Below, one piece after another: positions 16,340 through 25,917 of a stretch of DNA of 64,000 nt; positions within the stretch are counted from its first letter, which is position 1; each line of letters begins with the position of its first letter. Origin of the DNA: Bradyrhizobium sp. YR681 (GTDB taxonomy: Bacteria > Pseudomonadota > Alphaproteobacteria > Rhizobiales > Xanthobacteraceae). The notes below the pieces were generated by a model that was not told where the DNA came from, searched no databases, and worked only from the letters and a program-made list of their open reading frames with translations. Position numbers and translations under genes: made by a program. Where the stretch lies: the NCBI RefSeq assembly GCF_000282615.1, contig NZ_AKIY01000259.1, positions 1 through 64,000 of the forward strand. Reading direction: 5' to 3'.

Positions 16340-17686
16340 ATGATCGAAACCATCATCCAGTTCATGCGGCGCGACGTGACACGCGGTGTTGCCGGAACCA
16401 TCCTGCTCAAGGTTGGTAGCGGCGCGCTTGCGTTTGCATTGTTCTCGCTCGCGGCACGGACGATGTCGCCCGACGGGTTCGGCATCTTCGCAACCTGGCT
16501 TTCGGTTGCCCAGATCGCGGCCGTGGTGGGACTGGTCGGCCAGGAATCGCTGCTGGTACGATTCCTGAACGAGTATCACGTCGGGGACAGGCCCGACCTC
16601 ACCAAAGGCGTGCTGCTATCGAGCCTGAAGATGTCCTCCGTCGCGATGCTCGTCGCGATCGCCGCCGTCGCACTGGCCGCGAGCTTGAGAGGCGATTGGT
16701 GGCTGCTGATCCTCGCGGTGTCGGCCTACACTGCCGTGAATGCCGGGTTGATGCTTGGCAGCCAGATCGCGCGCTCGCTGGTCAGCATTCTCATGGGCGA
16801 AGGCAACCGCGAATTCTTCTGGCGGGCGATCGTTGTGCTGTTCCTGCTCGTCATGTTGTTCGGTCATCGACGGCTCGACCCAGCCGAATTGATCGCCGTG
16901 ATGACGATCGCGATGTCGGTAGGCCTTGGCGCCCAGATCATTGCGATTGCGCGGGCGCTGCCGGATTTCCGCGGCACGCCGGCGCGTTCCGAGACCTCGC
17001 GCTGGAGGTCGAGCGCGCTGCATTTCTGGGTCGCATCCATCCTGGAAGCGGCAAACCAGTATTTCGACGTCATTCTGGTCTACTGGCTGCTGGACCCGGC
17101 AACCGCCGGAATCTATTTCGCTGCGTCGCGCCTGGCCAACATCTTCGCCATGCTGTCAGCCGCGCTCTACAGCTTCGGCGCACGCCGGCTTCCGTCGTTG
17201 TACTTCAGCAAGAACCATCAGGAGTTCGAGCGAACGTTGCAGCTGATGGCGGAAGTGACCGCACTTTGTGTGATAGGCGGCCTCCTCCTGATCTGGATCG
17301 GCAGTCCCTATCTTCTCAGCCTGTTCGGGCCGCACTTCGCCGCGCAGCACTGGGTCCTGATCGTGCTCGCGATCGGAACGGCGATCCAGGCGGCAGGTGG
17401 TCCATCCGCGGCGATATTGCAGCTCACCGGCCATGAACGCATCTATGTGCCCGTCGTCGCGGCGAACGTGGCGCTGCGGCTGGCCGGATTTCTCGTCCTG
17501 ATCCCCTGGCTCGGCGTGCTTGGCGCGGCGATCTCGGCGACCGTGTCGCTGGCGCTGGCGACCATCGCGCTCAACATTCTCTGCCGCCGGCGAACCGGGG
17601 TCGACCCTTCCATTCTGGTGCTTCTGCGTTTCTCGGCATCGAAACGCGGCAGCCTTGCGGTCCGCAGTGCCGACTCCGGCGATTAG
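16340..17686 (+). CDS. Polysaccharide flippase (Wzx/MATE-like)
   Basis: A 448-residue membrane protein with about twelve transmembrane segments, beginning with VAGTILLKVGSGALAFALFSLAARTM, typical of the oligosaccharide flippase (MOP) superfamily. Such proteins move lipid-linked repeat units across the inner membrane for polymerisation. It stands with a ligase/polymerase-like protein and a co-polymerase, completing a Wzx/Wzy-type export set. The stop lies seven bases from the convergent chain-length gene. An internal ATG at 16364 is an alternative start. Confidence 0.9.
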   Translation: MIETIIQFMRRDVTRGVAGTILLKVGSGALAFALFSLAARTMSPDGFGIFATWLSVAQIAAVVGLVGQESLLVRFLNEYHVGDRPDLTKGVLLSSLKMSSVAMLVAIAAVALAASLRGDWWLLILAVSAYTAVNAGLMLGSQIARSLVSILMGEGNREFFWRAIVVLFLLVMLFGHRRLDPAELIAVMTIAMSVGLGAQIIAIARALPDFRGTPARSETSRWRSSALHFWVASILEAANQYFDVILVYWLLDPATAGIYFAASRLANIFAMLSAALYSFGARRLPSLYFSKNHQEFERTLQLMAEVTALCVIGGLLLIWIGSPYLLSLFGPHFAAQHWVLIVLAIGTAIQAAGGPSAAILQLTGHERIYVPVVAANVALRLAGFLVLIPWLGVLGAAISATVSLALATIALNILCRRRTGVDPSILVLLRFSASKRGSLAVRSADSGD

Positions 17687-17693
17687 CCGCCGA

Positions 17694-19790
17694 TCAGCCG
17701 GCGAGGCCCAACACTTCGCCCCGACGCTGCGCCGACGATGGATCGGCGGTCACGCGGTTGACGACGATTCCGGTCGGCACGCCGCCGAAGCGGGAGAGCG
17801 CGGCCGTCACCCTGCGCATCGCGGCTGAATCGATCGCGTCCTCGCGCGCGACCAGCACAACCAGATCGGCGTGCGCGGCGAGCGCTGTCGCCTCCGGCTG
17901 CAGGGCCAGCGAGGTCGCGTGGACGACGATGAGATCGAACTCCGAACGGATATCCTCGGCTGGTGACAATTCGGGCCTCCTGCCGGCGCTCAAGAGCGCG
18001 TCGACACCGGGAAAGCTTGCCGTGGTCGTACCGTCCGCGTGCCCCCTGGCCTCTCCGGCCCCGGCACCGCCAAGGTCCGGCTCGACCCGGATCAGGACGC
18101 TCAGCTTCCCCTTGTTCACCGCCCATCGGTTCAGCGACCGCGCGACGGTGTTGCCTCCCGCACGTTTGCCGACCGACATCACGAGGACAACCTTGCCCCG
18201 CGCTGCCGGCAATTTCTCAAGTCTGTCGAGGAGCGGACGCAGATGGGGGCCGAGATCGAGTTCAGTCGTCCCGGACGCCGGACCTTGCCAGATGTTTCTG
18301 GGCGCAGCGCCAGGCACCAGATCGGGAATGCGGGCCCACACGGGCGGACGCGGCCACGCCGCAGGCTGGCGCGGTGCCGGATCGGGAGCGCGAACCTCTT
18401 CAACGATGTCGTCCGATCCGCGTCCCATGGCGACAACGACCGCCGTCGATGTCAGCAGCGATCCGATTGCAAGCGCGGCGAGCAGCAAAGGCAGCGGCGG
18501 AAGGGTCGAGCGCAGCGGCGGAACGGCCGCGGACGCAATCTTGGTCTGCGAGCTCTGCAACAGGCGCTGCTCATTCGTCGTCTTGGAGCGCGCCAGGAAC
18601 TGCTCGTAGATGTTCCTGTTGGCTTCGGCGTCGCGCTGCAATTCCTGGAGCTTCACCAGCGCCTGACCGTCGACGAGGAGCTGCGATTCAGCCGCCTTCA
18701 TCTGGTTCTCCAGCGCCTTCTGCTGATCGCGCTGGGCCTCGTATTCCGACTTGGCGGTATCGATGCCCTTGGCCCGCTCGACCTCGATCTGCCTGTTGAG
18801 GTCGTTCAGCTGGCTGTACGACATCACGAGGTCGGGATGGCGATCGCCGAACACCGCGCGCTTCTGCGCGATCTGATCGTTGAGCGCCGACCGTTGCGCG
18901 CGCAGCGCGCTCAGCAGATCCTGCTTGGCAGGCGCCTCGACATTCGCCTTCACGTCGCGCTGCGCCTGCTCAAAGCGCGCTTTCGCCTCTTCGGTCCGGG
19001 CGCGCGCGGCGGCAACCTGCTGCGACAGCTCGGTCACGCGCAATTGCTGGGTCGTGGAGTCCTTGCCGGCGTTGACGATCCTGTGGTCGAGCTTGAACGT
19101 GGCGACCGCGTCCTCCGAGGCCCTCAGCCGGTCATTCAATGTCTTGAGCCGGCTGCTCAGCCAGTCGGCCGCATCGTCGGTCGCCTCGGTGCGGTTGCGA
19201 CTCTGGCCGGCGACGAACGCCTCCGCGATCGCGTTCGCATAGTAAGCCGCCCGCTCTGGACGGTTCGAGGTGAAGCGGATGGCGATGACATACGTCAATC
19301 CCCGCCGGGAGATGTCGAGGCGATTGCGAAATCGCTCGAGCAGTCGCGCGGGATCGGTGTGTCCGCCGGAAATGTCTTCGTCATCCTGAATCTTGAGCTG
19401 CTCGATCAGCGGCTTGAGGAAGCCGTCGGACTTCGCCACCTCGACCAGGCTCTGCAACGCGGCGCTGTCCTGCCCGATACCAGGCAGGACGTCCTGCTCC
19501 GTGGTCACGCGCTGCTCGCGGGGATCGACGACGACCAGCGCGGTCGCGGCAAATCGAACGGGAATGACGAGGAGAACGACGACGCCGAGGGCGAAGATCG
19601 CAAGCGCAAGCGTCAGGATGCGACGGGCGTTGTCCCTGACGAAGGAGAGCGCCCCCTGGGCGGTGAGCGCGCCGCCAGCACGCGCTGAGGCTCCGCCAGC
19701 TTCACCTTTCGATGCATTCCGAGTCTGCCACGACGCGGCGACACCGGTCGATCCGGAACTTGTCGGCTCTGCGCCGCGACCGAACGTCAT
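17694..19790 (-). CDS. Polysaccharide co-polymerase (Wzz/GNVR) with degenerate tyrosine-kinase domain
   Basis: A 698-residue inner-membrane protein. It has a cytoplasmic N-terminus, one membrane helix near 55-75 and a Wzz domain. A long coiled-coil periplasmic part (about 180-390) carries the GNVR-like end, and a second helix (LPPLPLLLAALAIGSLLTS) follows. The cytoplasmic part resembles BY-kinases, with a Walker-B-like FDLIVVHA and a VPTGIVVNRV segment. The expected Walker A reads SVGKRAGGNTVA with no GK[ST], and there is no C-terminal tyrosine cluster. It probably sets chain length and opens export without autophosphorylating. Confidence 0.88.
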   Translation of the reverse strand: MTFGRGAEPTSSGSTGVAASWQTRNASKGEAGGASARAGGALTAQGALSFVRDNARRILTLALAIFALGVVVLLVIPVRFAATALVVVDPREQRVTTEQDVLPGIGQDSAALQSLVEVAKSDGFLKPLIEQLKIQDDEDISGGHTDPARLLERFRNRLDISRRGLTYVIAIRFTSNRPERAAYYANAIAEAFVAGQSRNRTEATDDAADWLSSRLKTLNDRLRASEDAVATFKLDHRIVNAGKDSTTQQLRVTELSQQVAAARARTEEAKARFEQAQRDVKANVEAPAKQDLLSALRAQRSALNDQIAQKRAVFGDRHPDLVMSYSQLNDLNRQIEVERAKGIDTAKSEYEAQRDQQKALENQMKAAESQLLVDGQALVKLQELQRDAEANRNIYEQFLARSKTTNEQRLLQSSQTKIASAAVPPLRSTLPPLPLLLAALAIGSLLTSTAVVVAMGRGSDDIVEEVRAPDPAPRQPAAWPRPPVWARIPDLVPGAAPRNIWQGPASGTTELDLGPHLRPLLDRLEKLPAARGKVVLVMSVGKRAGGNTVARSLNRWAVNKGKLSVLIRVEPDLGGAGAGEARGHADGTTTASFPGVDALLSAGRRPELSPAEDIRSEFDLIVVHATSLALQPEATALAAHADLVVLVAREDAIDSAAMRRVTAALSRFGGVPTGIVVNRVTADPSSAQRRGEVLGLAG

Positions 19791-19855
19791 GGATTTTACT
19801 CGGATTCAACTGGCGAACACTGTTCAGTGGCCTGCTCCACCGTAAATATCTATGG

Positions 19856-19870
19856 TTAATCGGCAGTTAC
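19856..19870. promoter_or_regulatory. CtrA-like site (TTAA-N7-TTAC)
   Basis: TTAA 19856-19859 and TTAC 19867-19870 are spaced by seven bases, one mismatch from the CtrA consensus. It lies in the 279-base divergent region between the co-polymerase and GT4 genes, which also holds TTAAC near 19900, TTAACT near 19977 and the palindrome ACCAATTGGT at 19891-19900. No gene is seen in that interval. Confidence 0.35.
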
Positions 19871-20069
19871 CCGCTCTTCGCGCGATGATGACCAATTGGT
19901 TAACACGACCGCGTCACACGATCCGGGAACCACTGGCATTTGCCTGTGGTGATGCCGTTCCGAAGGCCCGCGCATTAACTCCGTTTGTTGCTAGTCGGTG
20001 TTCGCGCGATGCCCGCATGATAGGTAGCGGGTTAAAGAAGGTGAACGTTTCATTAGCGGGTCGGAAGCC

Positions 20070-21260
20070 GTGCTCCATTACCAACCAGGCGCAGAGCTGG
20101 GCGATGCACCGAAGCTGCCTTCGACGGCAACCGCACTCGCAGGACCGGACCGCGGTACGCTGAAGCCGCATGTGCTTCTCGTGCAAACCCAGGCGGAGAA
20201 CGCAGGCGCGCAGGAGATATCGCGGCTGCTCGGCGCCGGCCTCACCGCGCGCGGCTATCGGGTCACTAACCTGTTCTTCTTCCGCAAATCGGAGTCGTTC
20301 GACGAGCCGCCGGATACGCTCTATTGCGCATCGCGCCGGCCGGGAAACCCGGTTGCGCTGCTGCGCATGCTGTGGAGGCTCGGCCGTCATATCAGGGCCA
20401 CCCGGCCTGACGCCGTTCTGACGTTCCAGCATTTCGGCAACGTCATCGGTGCCGGCACATCGCGCCTCGTCTGCCGCGCGCCTATCGTCGCCAATCAGGT
20501 GTCATCCGCTCTGTCGATGAGCTGGCCGGTCCGCACCGCCGACATCGCCATGGGCAGCCTCGGCTTCTTCGACTGCATCACGCTCAACTCGCAGGCCATG
20601 CAGCGCGAATATTCGCGCTACCCCGCGGCTTACCGCTCGCGCATGGTGCATGTCCCGCACGGTTTTGACGACAAGGCCCTCACCCTGTCGAAGGACGTCG
20701 CACGGCAGAAATTCAACCTGCCGCCGGACCGCGTCCTGCTCGGCTGCGCCGCGCGGTTGCATCCGCACAAGCGGCTCGATGCGGCGATACGCCTGTTGCC
20801 GGATCAGCCATCATGGCATCTCGCGCTCGCCGGCCAGGGCGCCGACGAGGCCCGGCTGCGGCGGCTGGCGGACGAGTTGCACGTGTCGGACAGGCTGCAT
20901 CTGCTCGGCGACATTGCCCCGCGCCGGATGGCGGAATTTCTCGCCTGTCTCGACGTCTTCGTGTTTCCGACCCAGGCCGAGACCTTTGGTCTTGCCGCCG
21001 TCGAGGCCGCGAATGCCGGCGTGCCCTCCGTCGTCACCGATCTTCCCGTGCTGCGCGAGGTGTTGTCCTTCGAAGGCAAGCCGACGGCCCTGTTCGTCGA
21101 TGCAGCCGATCACGCAAAACTGTCTGCGGCGGTCTCCAGATTACTGACCGACCAAGCCCTGAGCGGTGAGCTGCGACAAAACGCCAAAGGCCTCAAGCTG
21201 CGCTATTCGGTAGAGGCCATGGTGGAGGAATACGTTCGAATTCTCGGCCAAGTCATTTGA
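20070..21260 (+). CDS. Glycosyltransferase family 4
   Basis: A 396-residue GT-B fold glycosyltransferase. The N-terminal domain contains AENAGAQEISRLLGAGL. The C-terminal GT4 domain shows GCAARLHPHKRLDAAI near 225 and the nucleotide-sugar motif FPTQAETFGLAAVEAANAGVPSV with the E-x7-E pair. It would add a sugar to the polysaccharide repeat unit on the cytoplasmic side of the membrane. The first codon is GTG with only a close GGAAG, so the true start is uncertain and could be slightly downstream. Confidence 0.9.
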   Translation: MLHYQPGAELGDAPKLPSTATALAGPDRGTLKPHVLLVQTQAENAGAQEISRLLGAGLTARGYRVTNLFFFRKSESFDEPPDTLYCASRRPGNPVALLRMLWRLGRHIRATRPDAVLTFQHFGNVIGAGTSRLVCRAPIVANQVSSALSMSWPVRTADIAMGSLGFFDCITLNSQAMQREYSRYPAAYRSRMVHVPHGFDDKALTLSKDVARQKFNLPPDRVLLGCAARLHPHKRLDAAIRLLPDQPSWHLALAGQGADEARLRRLADELHVSDRLHLLGDIAPRRMAEFLACLDVFVFPTQAETFGLAAVEAANAGVPSVVTDLPVLREVLSFEGKPTALFVDAADHAKLSAAVSRLLTDQALSGELRQNAKGLKLRYSVEAMVEEYVRILGQVI

Positions 21261-21290
21261 CCTGATACGTTTGGGATAGATCGGCTCGAC

Positions 21291-22826
21291 ATGATCATCG
21301 AGTTTCGCTGTGAACGTGACCATGCGCGGCAGTGGATGCGCCGCGAGACGCTGCCGGTTGGCGGCCGGGACGTTCCGGTGCAAATAGCATGGGTGGAAAC
21401 AGCAGAGGAGCGGCCCGCCGGCCTCGACGCGCTGTTCGAGCTTGAACGCATGGTGTTGCGCAAGGGCAAACCTGCCGGCGCCGACACGCTGAAGATCATT
21501 CCGGAACAGACGCAGGCGCGCTCCGGCACGGCCGATGTGATCGTCGATTTCACGGCCGCTGCGCGGGACCCGAACTGTTCGGCTTCGCTGTATCTCCGCC
21601 CGCTGTTCAATGGAACCGCAGGCGAGAACGCCGCGCTCGCCACCATTCTCGCCGGCGACCTGCCGGTGATCGAGATCGTCAACGAGATCGACGGCGCCGT
21701 CCTCGACCGCGGCCATCCATCCAGTGAGATTGCAGCGGGCCTCAGCGGCGCACTCGAAACGGTGGCGGCACGAACCCTGACCATGGTGGCCGCCATTCTG
21801 TCGGGACAGCCGCGCATTGTGCCGCAGCTTTCGCGTTCTGCCGGCAACGCCGGCGGCCGTGGGCCGGTCGGCTTTGTCGCGCGCGGGCTTGCATTGTCGA
21901 TCGCCAAGGAGATCTATCGCCTCTGCTGCTACGCGCCGCACTGGCATATCGGCTGGCGCTTCAATGACAATGCCGGCGTCTGGCAGACCGGAAACCTCTC
22001 GGGGCCGGACTGGAACGTCCTCGGCGATCCCGGCAACCATTTCTACGCCGACCCCTTCCCCATCACATGGCGAGGACGGACATTCGTCTTCTTCGAGGAT
22101 CTCGATCACCGCGTCGGCAAGGGCATCATCTCGGCAATCGAGTTCGGCGACGCCGGGCCGGTCGGAAAGGTCGTGCCGGTGCTGGAAGAGCCCTGGCACC
22201 TCTCCTATCCGTTCCTGATCGAGGACGACGGCGAGTTGTGGATGATCCCGGAGAGCTCGCTCCACGGCGACGTCGCCCTCTACAAATGCGTTCGGTTTCC
22301 GGACAAATGGGAGCGGCACGCGACGCTGCTGTCGGGCCTCGAGCTCGCCGATGCGACGATCACGCGGCACAACGGCCTGCACTATCTGTTTGGCGCCTGG
22401 CGCGACGGAACCGGCGGCTATTCGGATTCGCTTGCGATCTACTACGCCGAGCACCTGCTCGGCCCCTGGCTGCCTCATGCCAGCAACCCCGTGCTGATCG
22501 ATCGCGCGAGCACGCGACCGGCGGGGAATTTCGTCACCATCAACGACAGGCTGTGGCGCCCGGTACAGGATTGCGCCGACGGATATGGCGCCGCGCTCGG
22601 CCTTGCGGAAGTGATCGAACTGTCGCCGACGACGTTCAAGCAGGTCGTCCGCCACTCCCTCAGACCCGGACCGGCATGGCCCGGCAGAAAGCTGCACACG
22701 CTGAACCGCTGCGGCCGGCTCGAGGTGATCGACGGATCGCGCGTTCAACCCAAGACCCGCGCCTTCATGAATAAATTTCCATCCGCCGTCATGCCTGCGC
22801 GAACCAGTCCATATACCGCCTGCTGA
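21291..22826 (+). CDS. GIPC-transferase-like/formyl-transferase-like sugar-modifying protein
   Basis: A 511-residue protein. The N-terminal part (to about 190) resembles formyl-transferase N-domain proteins found in polysaccharide loci (ADVIVDFTAA). The C-terminal part (about 220-490) looks like a five-bladed propeller of the family annotated from plant glucosamine inositolphosphorylceramide transferase, with repeated blade motifs HFYADPFPI, HLSYPFLIEDDGELWMIPE and HYLFGAWRDG. No signal peptide. It lies thirty bases after the GT4 gene and is likely cotranscribed. Bacterial function is not established; a role in sugar acylation or transfer is inferred from context. Confidence 0.75.
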   Translation: MIIEFRCERDHARQWMRRETLPVGGRDVPVQIAWVETAEERPAGLDALFELERMVLRKGKPAGADTLKIIPEQTQARSGTADVIVDFTAAARDPNCSASLYLRPLFNGTAGENAALATILAGDLPVIEIVNEIDGAVLDRGHPSSEIAAGLSGALETVAARTLTMVAAILSGQPRIVPQLSRSAGNAGGRGPVGFVARGLALSIAKEIYRLCCYAPHWHIGWRFNDNAGVWQTGNLSGPDWNVLGDPGNHFYADPFPITWRGRTFVFFEDLDHRVGKGIISAIEFGDAGPVGKVVPVLEEPWHLSYPFLIEDDGELWMIPESSLHGDVALYKCVRFPDKWERHATLLSGLELADATITRHNGLHYLFGAWRDGTGGYSDSLAIYYAEHLLGPWLPHASNPVLIDRASTRPAGNFVTINDRLWRPVQDCADGYGAALGLAEVIELSPTTFKQVVRHSLRPGPAWPGRKLHTLNRCGRLEVIDGSRVQPKTRAFMNKFPSAVMPARTSPYTAC

Positions 22827-22857
22827 CACGCGAACCGCGTGGCCAACAAAAATCGGC

Positions 22858-22880
22858 AAAACAACCCTATGCACAGTAGA
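22858..22880. repeat. Dispersed short repeat, copy 1
   Basis: A 23-base element whose core is AACCCTATGCACAGTAGA. It recurs at 44797-44819 with one base changed (C for T). Both copies lie just after the stop of a rightward gene. I recall similar intergenic elements in Bradyrhizobium genomes, but that cannot be checked here. Confidence 0.6.
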
Positions 22881-22911
22881 ACCGCCGCGGCCCCCTTGCC
22901 GGCGGCGGTTC
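22879..22911. terminator. Hairpin after the GIPC-transferase-like gene
   Basis: Arms GAACCGCCGC (22879-22888) and GCGGCGGTTC (22902-22911) form a perfect ten-pair stem with a thirteen-base loop, starting within the dispersed repeat. No T-run follows, so it may be a Rho-assisted terminator or part of the repeat element. Confidence 0.5.
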
Positions 22912-22994
22912 GGCGCAAGTCGAGCGCGGAGCTGGCTTAATCGGCCCGCAGGCGCAAAATTCGCGGCGGTCCTCCCGGCCCCTGCCTCCGCGGA

Positions 22995-23267
22995 TCAGCA
23001 GCCACGGCAGATGACCAGCTTGCGGTCGATCTCCTCGTCCAGGCGTCGCAGCTCGGAATCGGCCGACGATGGTCCGGCGGCCAGCGGGATATCGCTTGGG
23101 CGCGGCTGCCGGTGACCAATCGGAGCCTGGAATCGTGCGGCCGCGTCACCGGCGGAAGCGATGCTGCGGACGGCCGTGCCCGCCATGGCTCCGGCACTTG
23201 CGCCATCCGGCAGGACGCCGAACAGGACCAGGGCGACGAGGGCAGCGAGACCACATCGGTTGGACAT
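22995..23267 (-). CDS. Small secreted protein with C-terminal CRGC motif
   Basis: A 90-residue protein with a signal peptide (CGLAALVALVLFGVLPDGASA) and a short mature part ending LDEEIDRKLVICRGC. Three consecutive ATG codons precede the frame; the third (23267) is chosen because GGAG lies seven bases upstream of it. Similar short exported proteins ending in an acidic helix and CRGC are, from memory, common in rhizobia. Function is unknown; the two cysteines could bind metal or form a disulfide. Confidence 0.65.
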   Translation of the reverse strand: MSNRCGLAALVALVLFGVLPDGASAGAMAGTAVRSIASAGDAAARFQAPIGHRQPRPSDIPLAAGPSSADSELRRLDEEIDRKLVICRGC

Positions 23268-23412
23268 CATCATTCTCCTATCGCGATCGGGTTGGGTCGC
23301 TCCGAGGCGGGCAACCTGATGCGATGAGTAGAATGTTCCGGCTACGTGGCGGCTTCCCGCGCGCGATATTGCGTTACCGGTGCAACCGGCATGACGAACC
23401 GCACGAAAATCC

Positions 23413-25917
23413 CTACCCCGCCGCCACGATCCGTTTCGCTCTGTCACCGATCGCCGATGTCGCGAGGCATCGCGACAGCGCCACGGCGAGTTCGGCCGAC
23501 ATCAGCGGATGATGGACAAGCTCGGTCACGCCCGCGGTCGCAAGCAAGCGTGCAGCGAAATGATGCACCGAGGGGCTCGCGAGAATGATAGGGAGACGCG
23601 GCGCCGCGTCATGCAGCAAATAAGCCAGATCGAGCGATGAGCCTCCCGGCACGTGGCACACCAGCGCCACGTCGAAACGCATCGGCGCGGCGCGGCAGGC
23701 GGCTTCGGCCTCGGCCAGCACCGAGAACCCGACCGGCTCGTAGCCGAGCGCGGCGAGAATTTCCTCGTAACGCAACAACCGCTTGCGATCCGCTTCGAGC
23801 ACCAGAACGGCTTCACCTGCGCCGCGGAGCGCAAGCGACGGAGCGTGCGGCACCGATATCGGCTCGCTCGACGATCCGCACGGCAGCCATATGTCGAAGC
23901 GTGTCCCGGCACCAGGCGTGCTCCGCACGGTCACGGCGCCGCCGTGTTGCTCGACGATCTCCCGAACCGTCGCAAGCCCGAGACCGTTGCCCTCCGAGCG
24001 CGTCGTGAAGAACGGCTCGAACACCTGCTCCAGCGTCGCTTCATCCATTCCCGGTCCCGGATCGGAGACCGAGATGATGGCGAAGCGACCCGACCGGAGC
24101 TCGGTCCGCCCGATCTGCACTGGCCGGATGACATCCCGTTCGGCGATCTGCAGATCGATGAAGCCGGGCTCTGCCATCGCTTGCGCGGCATTGTTGCAGA
24201 GATTGATGATGACCTGCTGCAATTGCGCCGGCTCACCCGATACGGTGACGCTTTCGGCGAGCTGGCTGACCATGAGCTGCACATGCGGGGGCAGCGATGC
24301 GGCGAGCAGCGCCTTGGTTTCCGCCACCAGAGTCCTGATGCAGATCCGCTCCTGTGGTCCCTGGTTGCGACGGCCGAAGGTCAGGATCTGGCCGACGAGT
24401 TCACGCGCCCGCTCGCCGGCGCGACGGATCTCCGCCAGGCTCGCCGCTGAGCGGCTTCCCGATCTGATGCCGGTGTCGGCGATCTCGACATAGCCGAGGA
24501 TTGCACCAACGATATTGTTGAAGTTGTGGGCAATGCCGCTGGCGAAGGTGCCGATCGTCTCCATTCTCCGCGCCTGTTGCAGGCTCGCCTGCAACCTCTC
24601 CTTCTCCTGCTCGAGAACCACACGCCCCACGGCGTTTCCGATCGCATCAAACGCCGTACGGAAGAGCGCAAATTCGGCCCATTGGCTCAGCGCGGCAGCC
24701 TCCACCACGTCAAAGCCGAGAATGGCCGCCTGTCCCTCTCCCGATAGAGTCTTGATGCACAACCAGCCGCGAATACCGGCCTCGTCGAGGAGGTGCGCGA
24801 GATCTTCGGGATGCGATGGCCGGACCCTGGGAATGTAGATGATCGCATCCTCGCCGCCGTCAAACCGCTGAGCCAGATCGAGCGCCCGGCCCGGCCAGCT
24901 CTCGTCGAAGCGAACGCCCTCGCGAGCCCACCGGTAGGAATTATCGTTCTTTGCCGCCGACGGAGCGAAGTATGCCCTGTCCGCGCCGATGAAGCCGGCA
25001 AGTTCCTCGAGTGCGCTCTCGACATGGCCGCGGAGCCCATCACGATGCGTTTCGATGAAACGCATCGAGATGCTTGCAATCACGTGCTCGAAGGCGGCGC
25101 GACGGCGCAGGGCCTTGGCCCGTGCGCGCAACAGCAGACCGAAATACACGAGAGCGCCGAGCAACAGCAGCGACGTTAGATATTGCAACAAGCGGTTCTT
25201 GCGCGCCGCCACCCGGGCGGCGAGCTGGCGCTTGACGATCAGCGCATGGACGACATCCTGTTCGCGGTTACTGGCCTCGGCGACCAGCATTTTCAGAATG
25301 GCATCGACATCAGGGAGCAGGTCGTGGAGCAATTGGCCATGCGCAACGGCAGCATGGAGCAACTCGTTATCCTCGGACGCAATCTGCAGACGTGCAAGAC
25401 TGTCCAACCGGGCCTGCAATTCACGCGCAGTGGCTTCGGACGTATCGAGCGTCAACTGCAACATGGCAGCCGCGAGCGCGGAGACGTCCGCCACCAGAGG
25501 CCTGTCGTTCGACGATGACAGTCTGGCGCTGAACAGACTGAAATAGGTGAAGGAATTCCGAAGCAGCGCGTTCTTGCTCTTGAACTGCTCGATCAATTCC
25601 TCCTGCCGGGCGGCGCGTGCGGCCAATACGTCGATCGCCGCAATTTGCTCCCTGTCCGTACCGGCGGCCTCGCGAAGCCGTACCAGCGCGGCGTCGTATG
25701 CGTCCATCATCTCGACGAGGCCATCATAGTTCCGTGACAGACCCGCGCGCGACGTCAGTACCTCCCGACTCATGCCCCGCTCGAACCGGGTGAAGTCGGC
25801 GAGCGCCTGCGTTTGACGGTCGTAGCGGTCCGAGTTCAAGTTCAGGCCGTTGAGCAGAAGCCAGGTCAGCAGCGCGAGCAGAAACGTCACGCCGACCGTG
25901 GCGGGAGCGACCTTCAT
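23413..25917 (-). CDS. Membrane sensor histidine kinase with degenerate C-terminal receiver
   Basis: An 834-residue hybrid kinase. An N-terminal helix (VGVTFLLALLTWLLLNGL) and a second helix near 230-255 bracket a helical periplasmic sensor of the DAHL type. A GAF-like region (about 275-430) follows, then HisKA with His464 in GIAHNFNNI, then the ATPase with N box NLCNNAAQAM, DPGPGMDE and GNGLGLATVREIV. The final receiver-like domain (about 705-834) lacks the phospho-acceptor Asp (Cys754 in FDVALVCHVPG) and the conserved Lys (HHP instead of KP). Its start overlaps the peroxidase gene stop as ATGA. The OmpR-type regulator upstream is the probable partner. Confidence 0.88.
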   Translation of the reverse strand: MKVAPATVGVTFLLALLTWLLLNGLNLNSDRYDRQTQALADFTRFERGMSREVLTSRAGLSRNYDGLVEMMDAYDAALVRLREAAGTDREQIAAIDVLAARAARQEELIEQFKSKNALLRNSFTYFSLFSARLSSSNDRPLVADVSALAAAMLQLTLDTSEATARELQARLDSLARLQIASEDNELLHAAVAHGQLLHDLLPDVDAILKMLVAEASNREQDVVHALIVKRQLAARVAARKNRLLQYLTSLLLLGALVYFGLLLRARAKALRRRAAFEHVIASISMRFIETHRDGLRGHVESALEELAGFIGADRAYFAPSAAKNDNSYRWAREGVRFDESWPGRALDLAQRFDGGEDAIIYIPRVRPSHPEDLAHLLDEAGIRGWLCIKTLSGEGQAAILGFDVVEAAALSQWAEFALFRTAFDAIGNAVGRVVLEQEKERLQASLQQARRMETIGTFASGIAHNFNNIVGAILGYVEIADTGIRSGSRSAASLAEIRRAGERARELVGQILTFGRRNQGPQERICIRTLVAETKALLAASLPPHVQLMVSQLAESVTVSGEPAQLQQVIINLCNNAAQAMAEPGFIDLQIAERDVIRPVQIGRTELRSGRFAIISVSDPGPGMDEATLEQVFEPFFTTRSEGNGLGLATVREIVEQHGGAVTVRSTPGAGTRFDIWLPCGSSSEPISVPHAPSLALRGAGEAVLVLEADRKRLLRYEEILAALGYEPVGFSVLAEAEAACRAAPMRFDVALVCHVPGGSSLDLAYLLHDAAPRLPIILASPSVHHFAARLLATAGVTELVHHPLMSAELAVALSRCLATSAIGDRAKRIVAAG

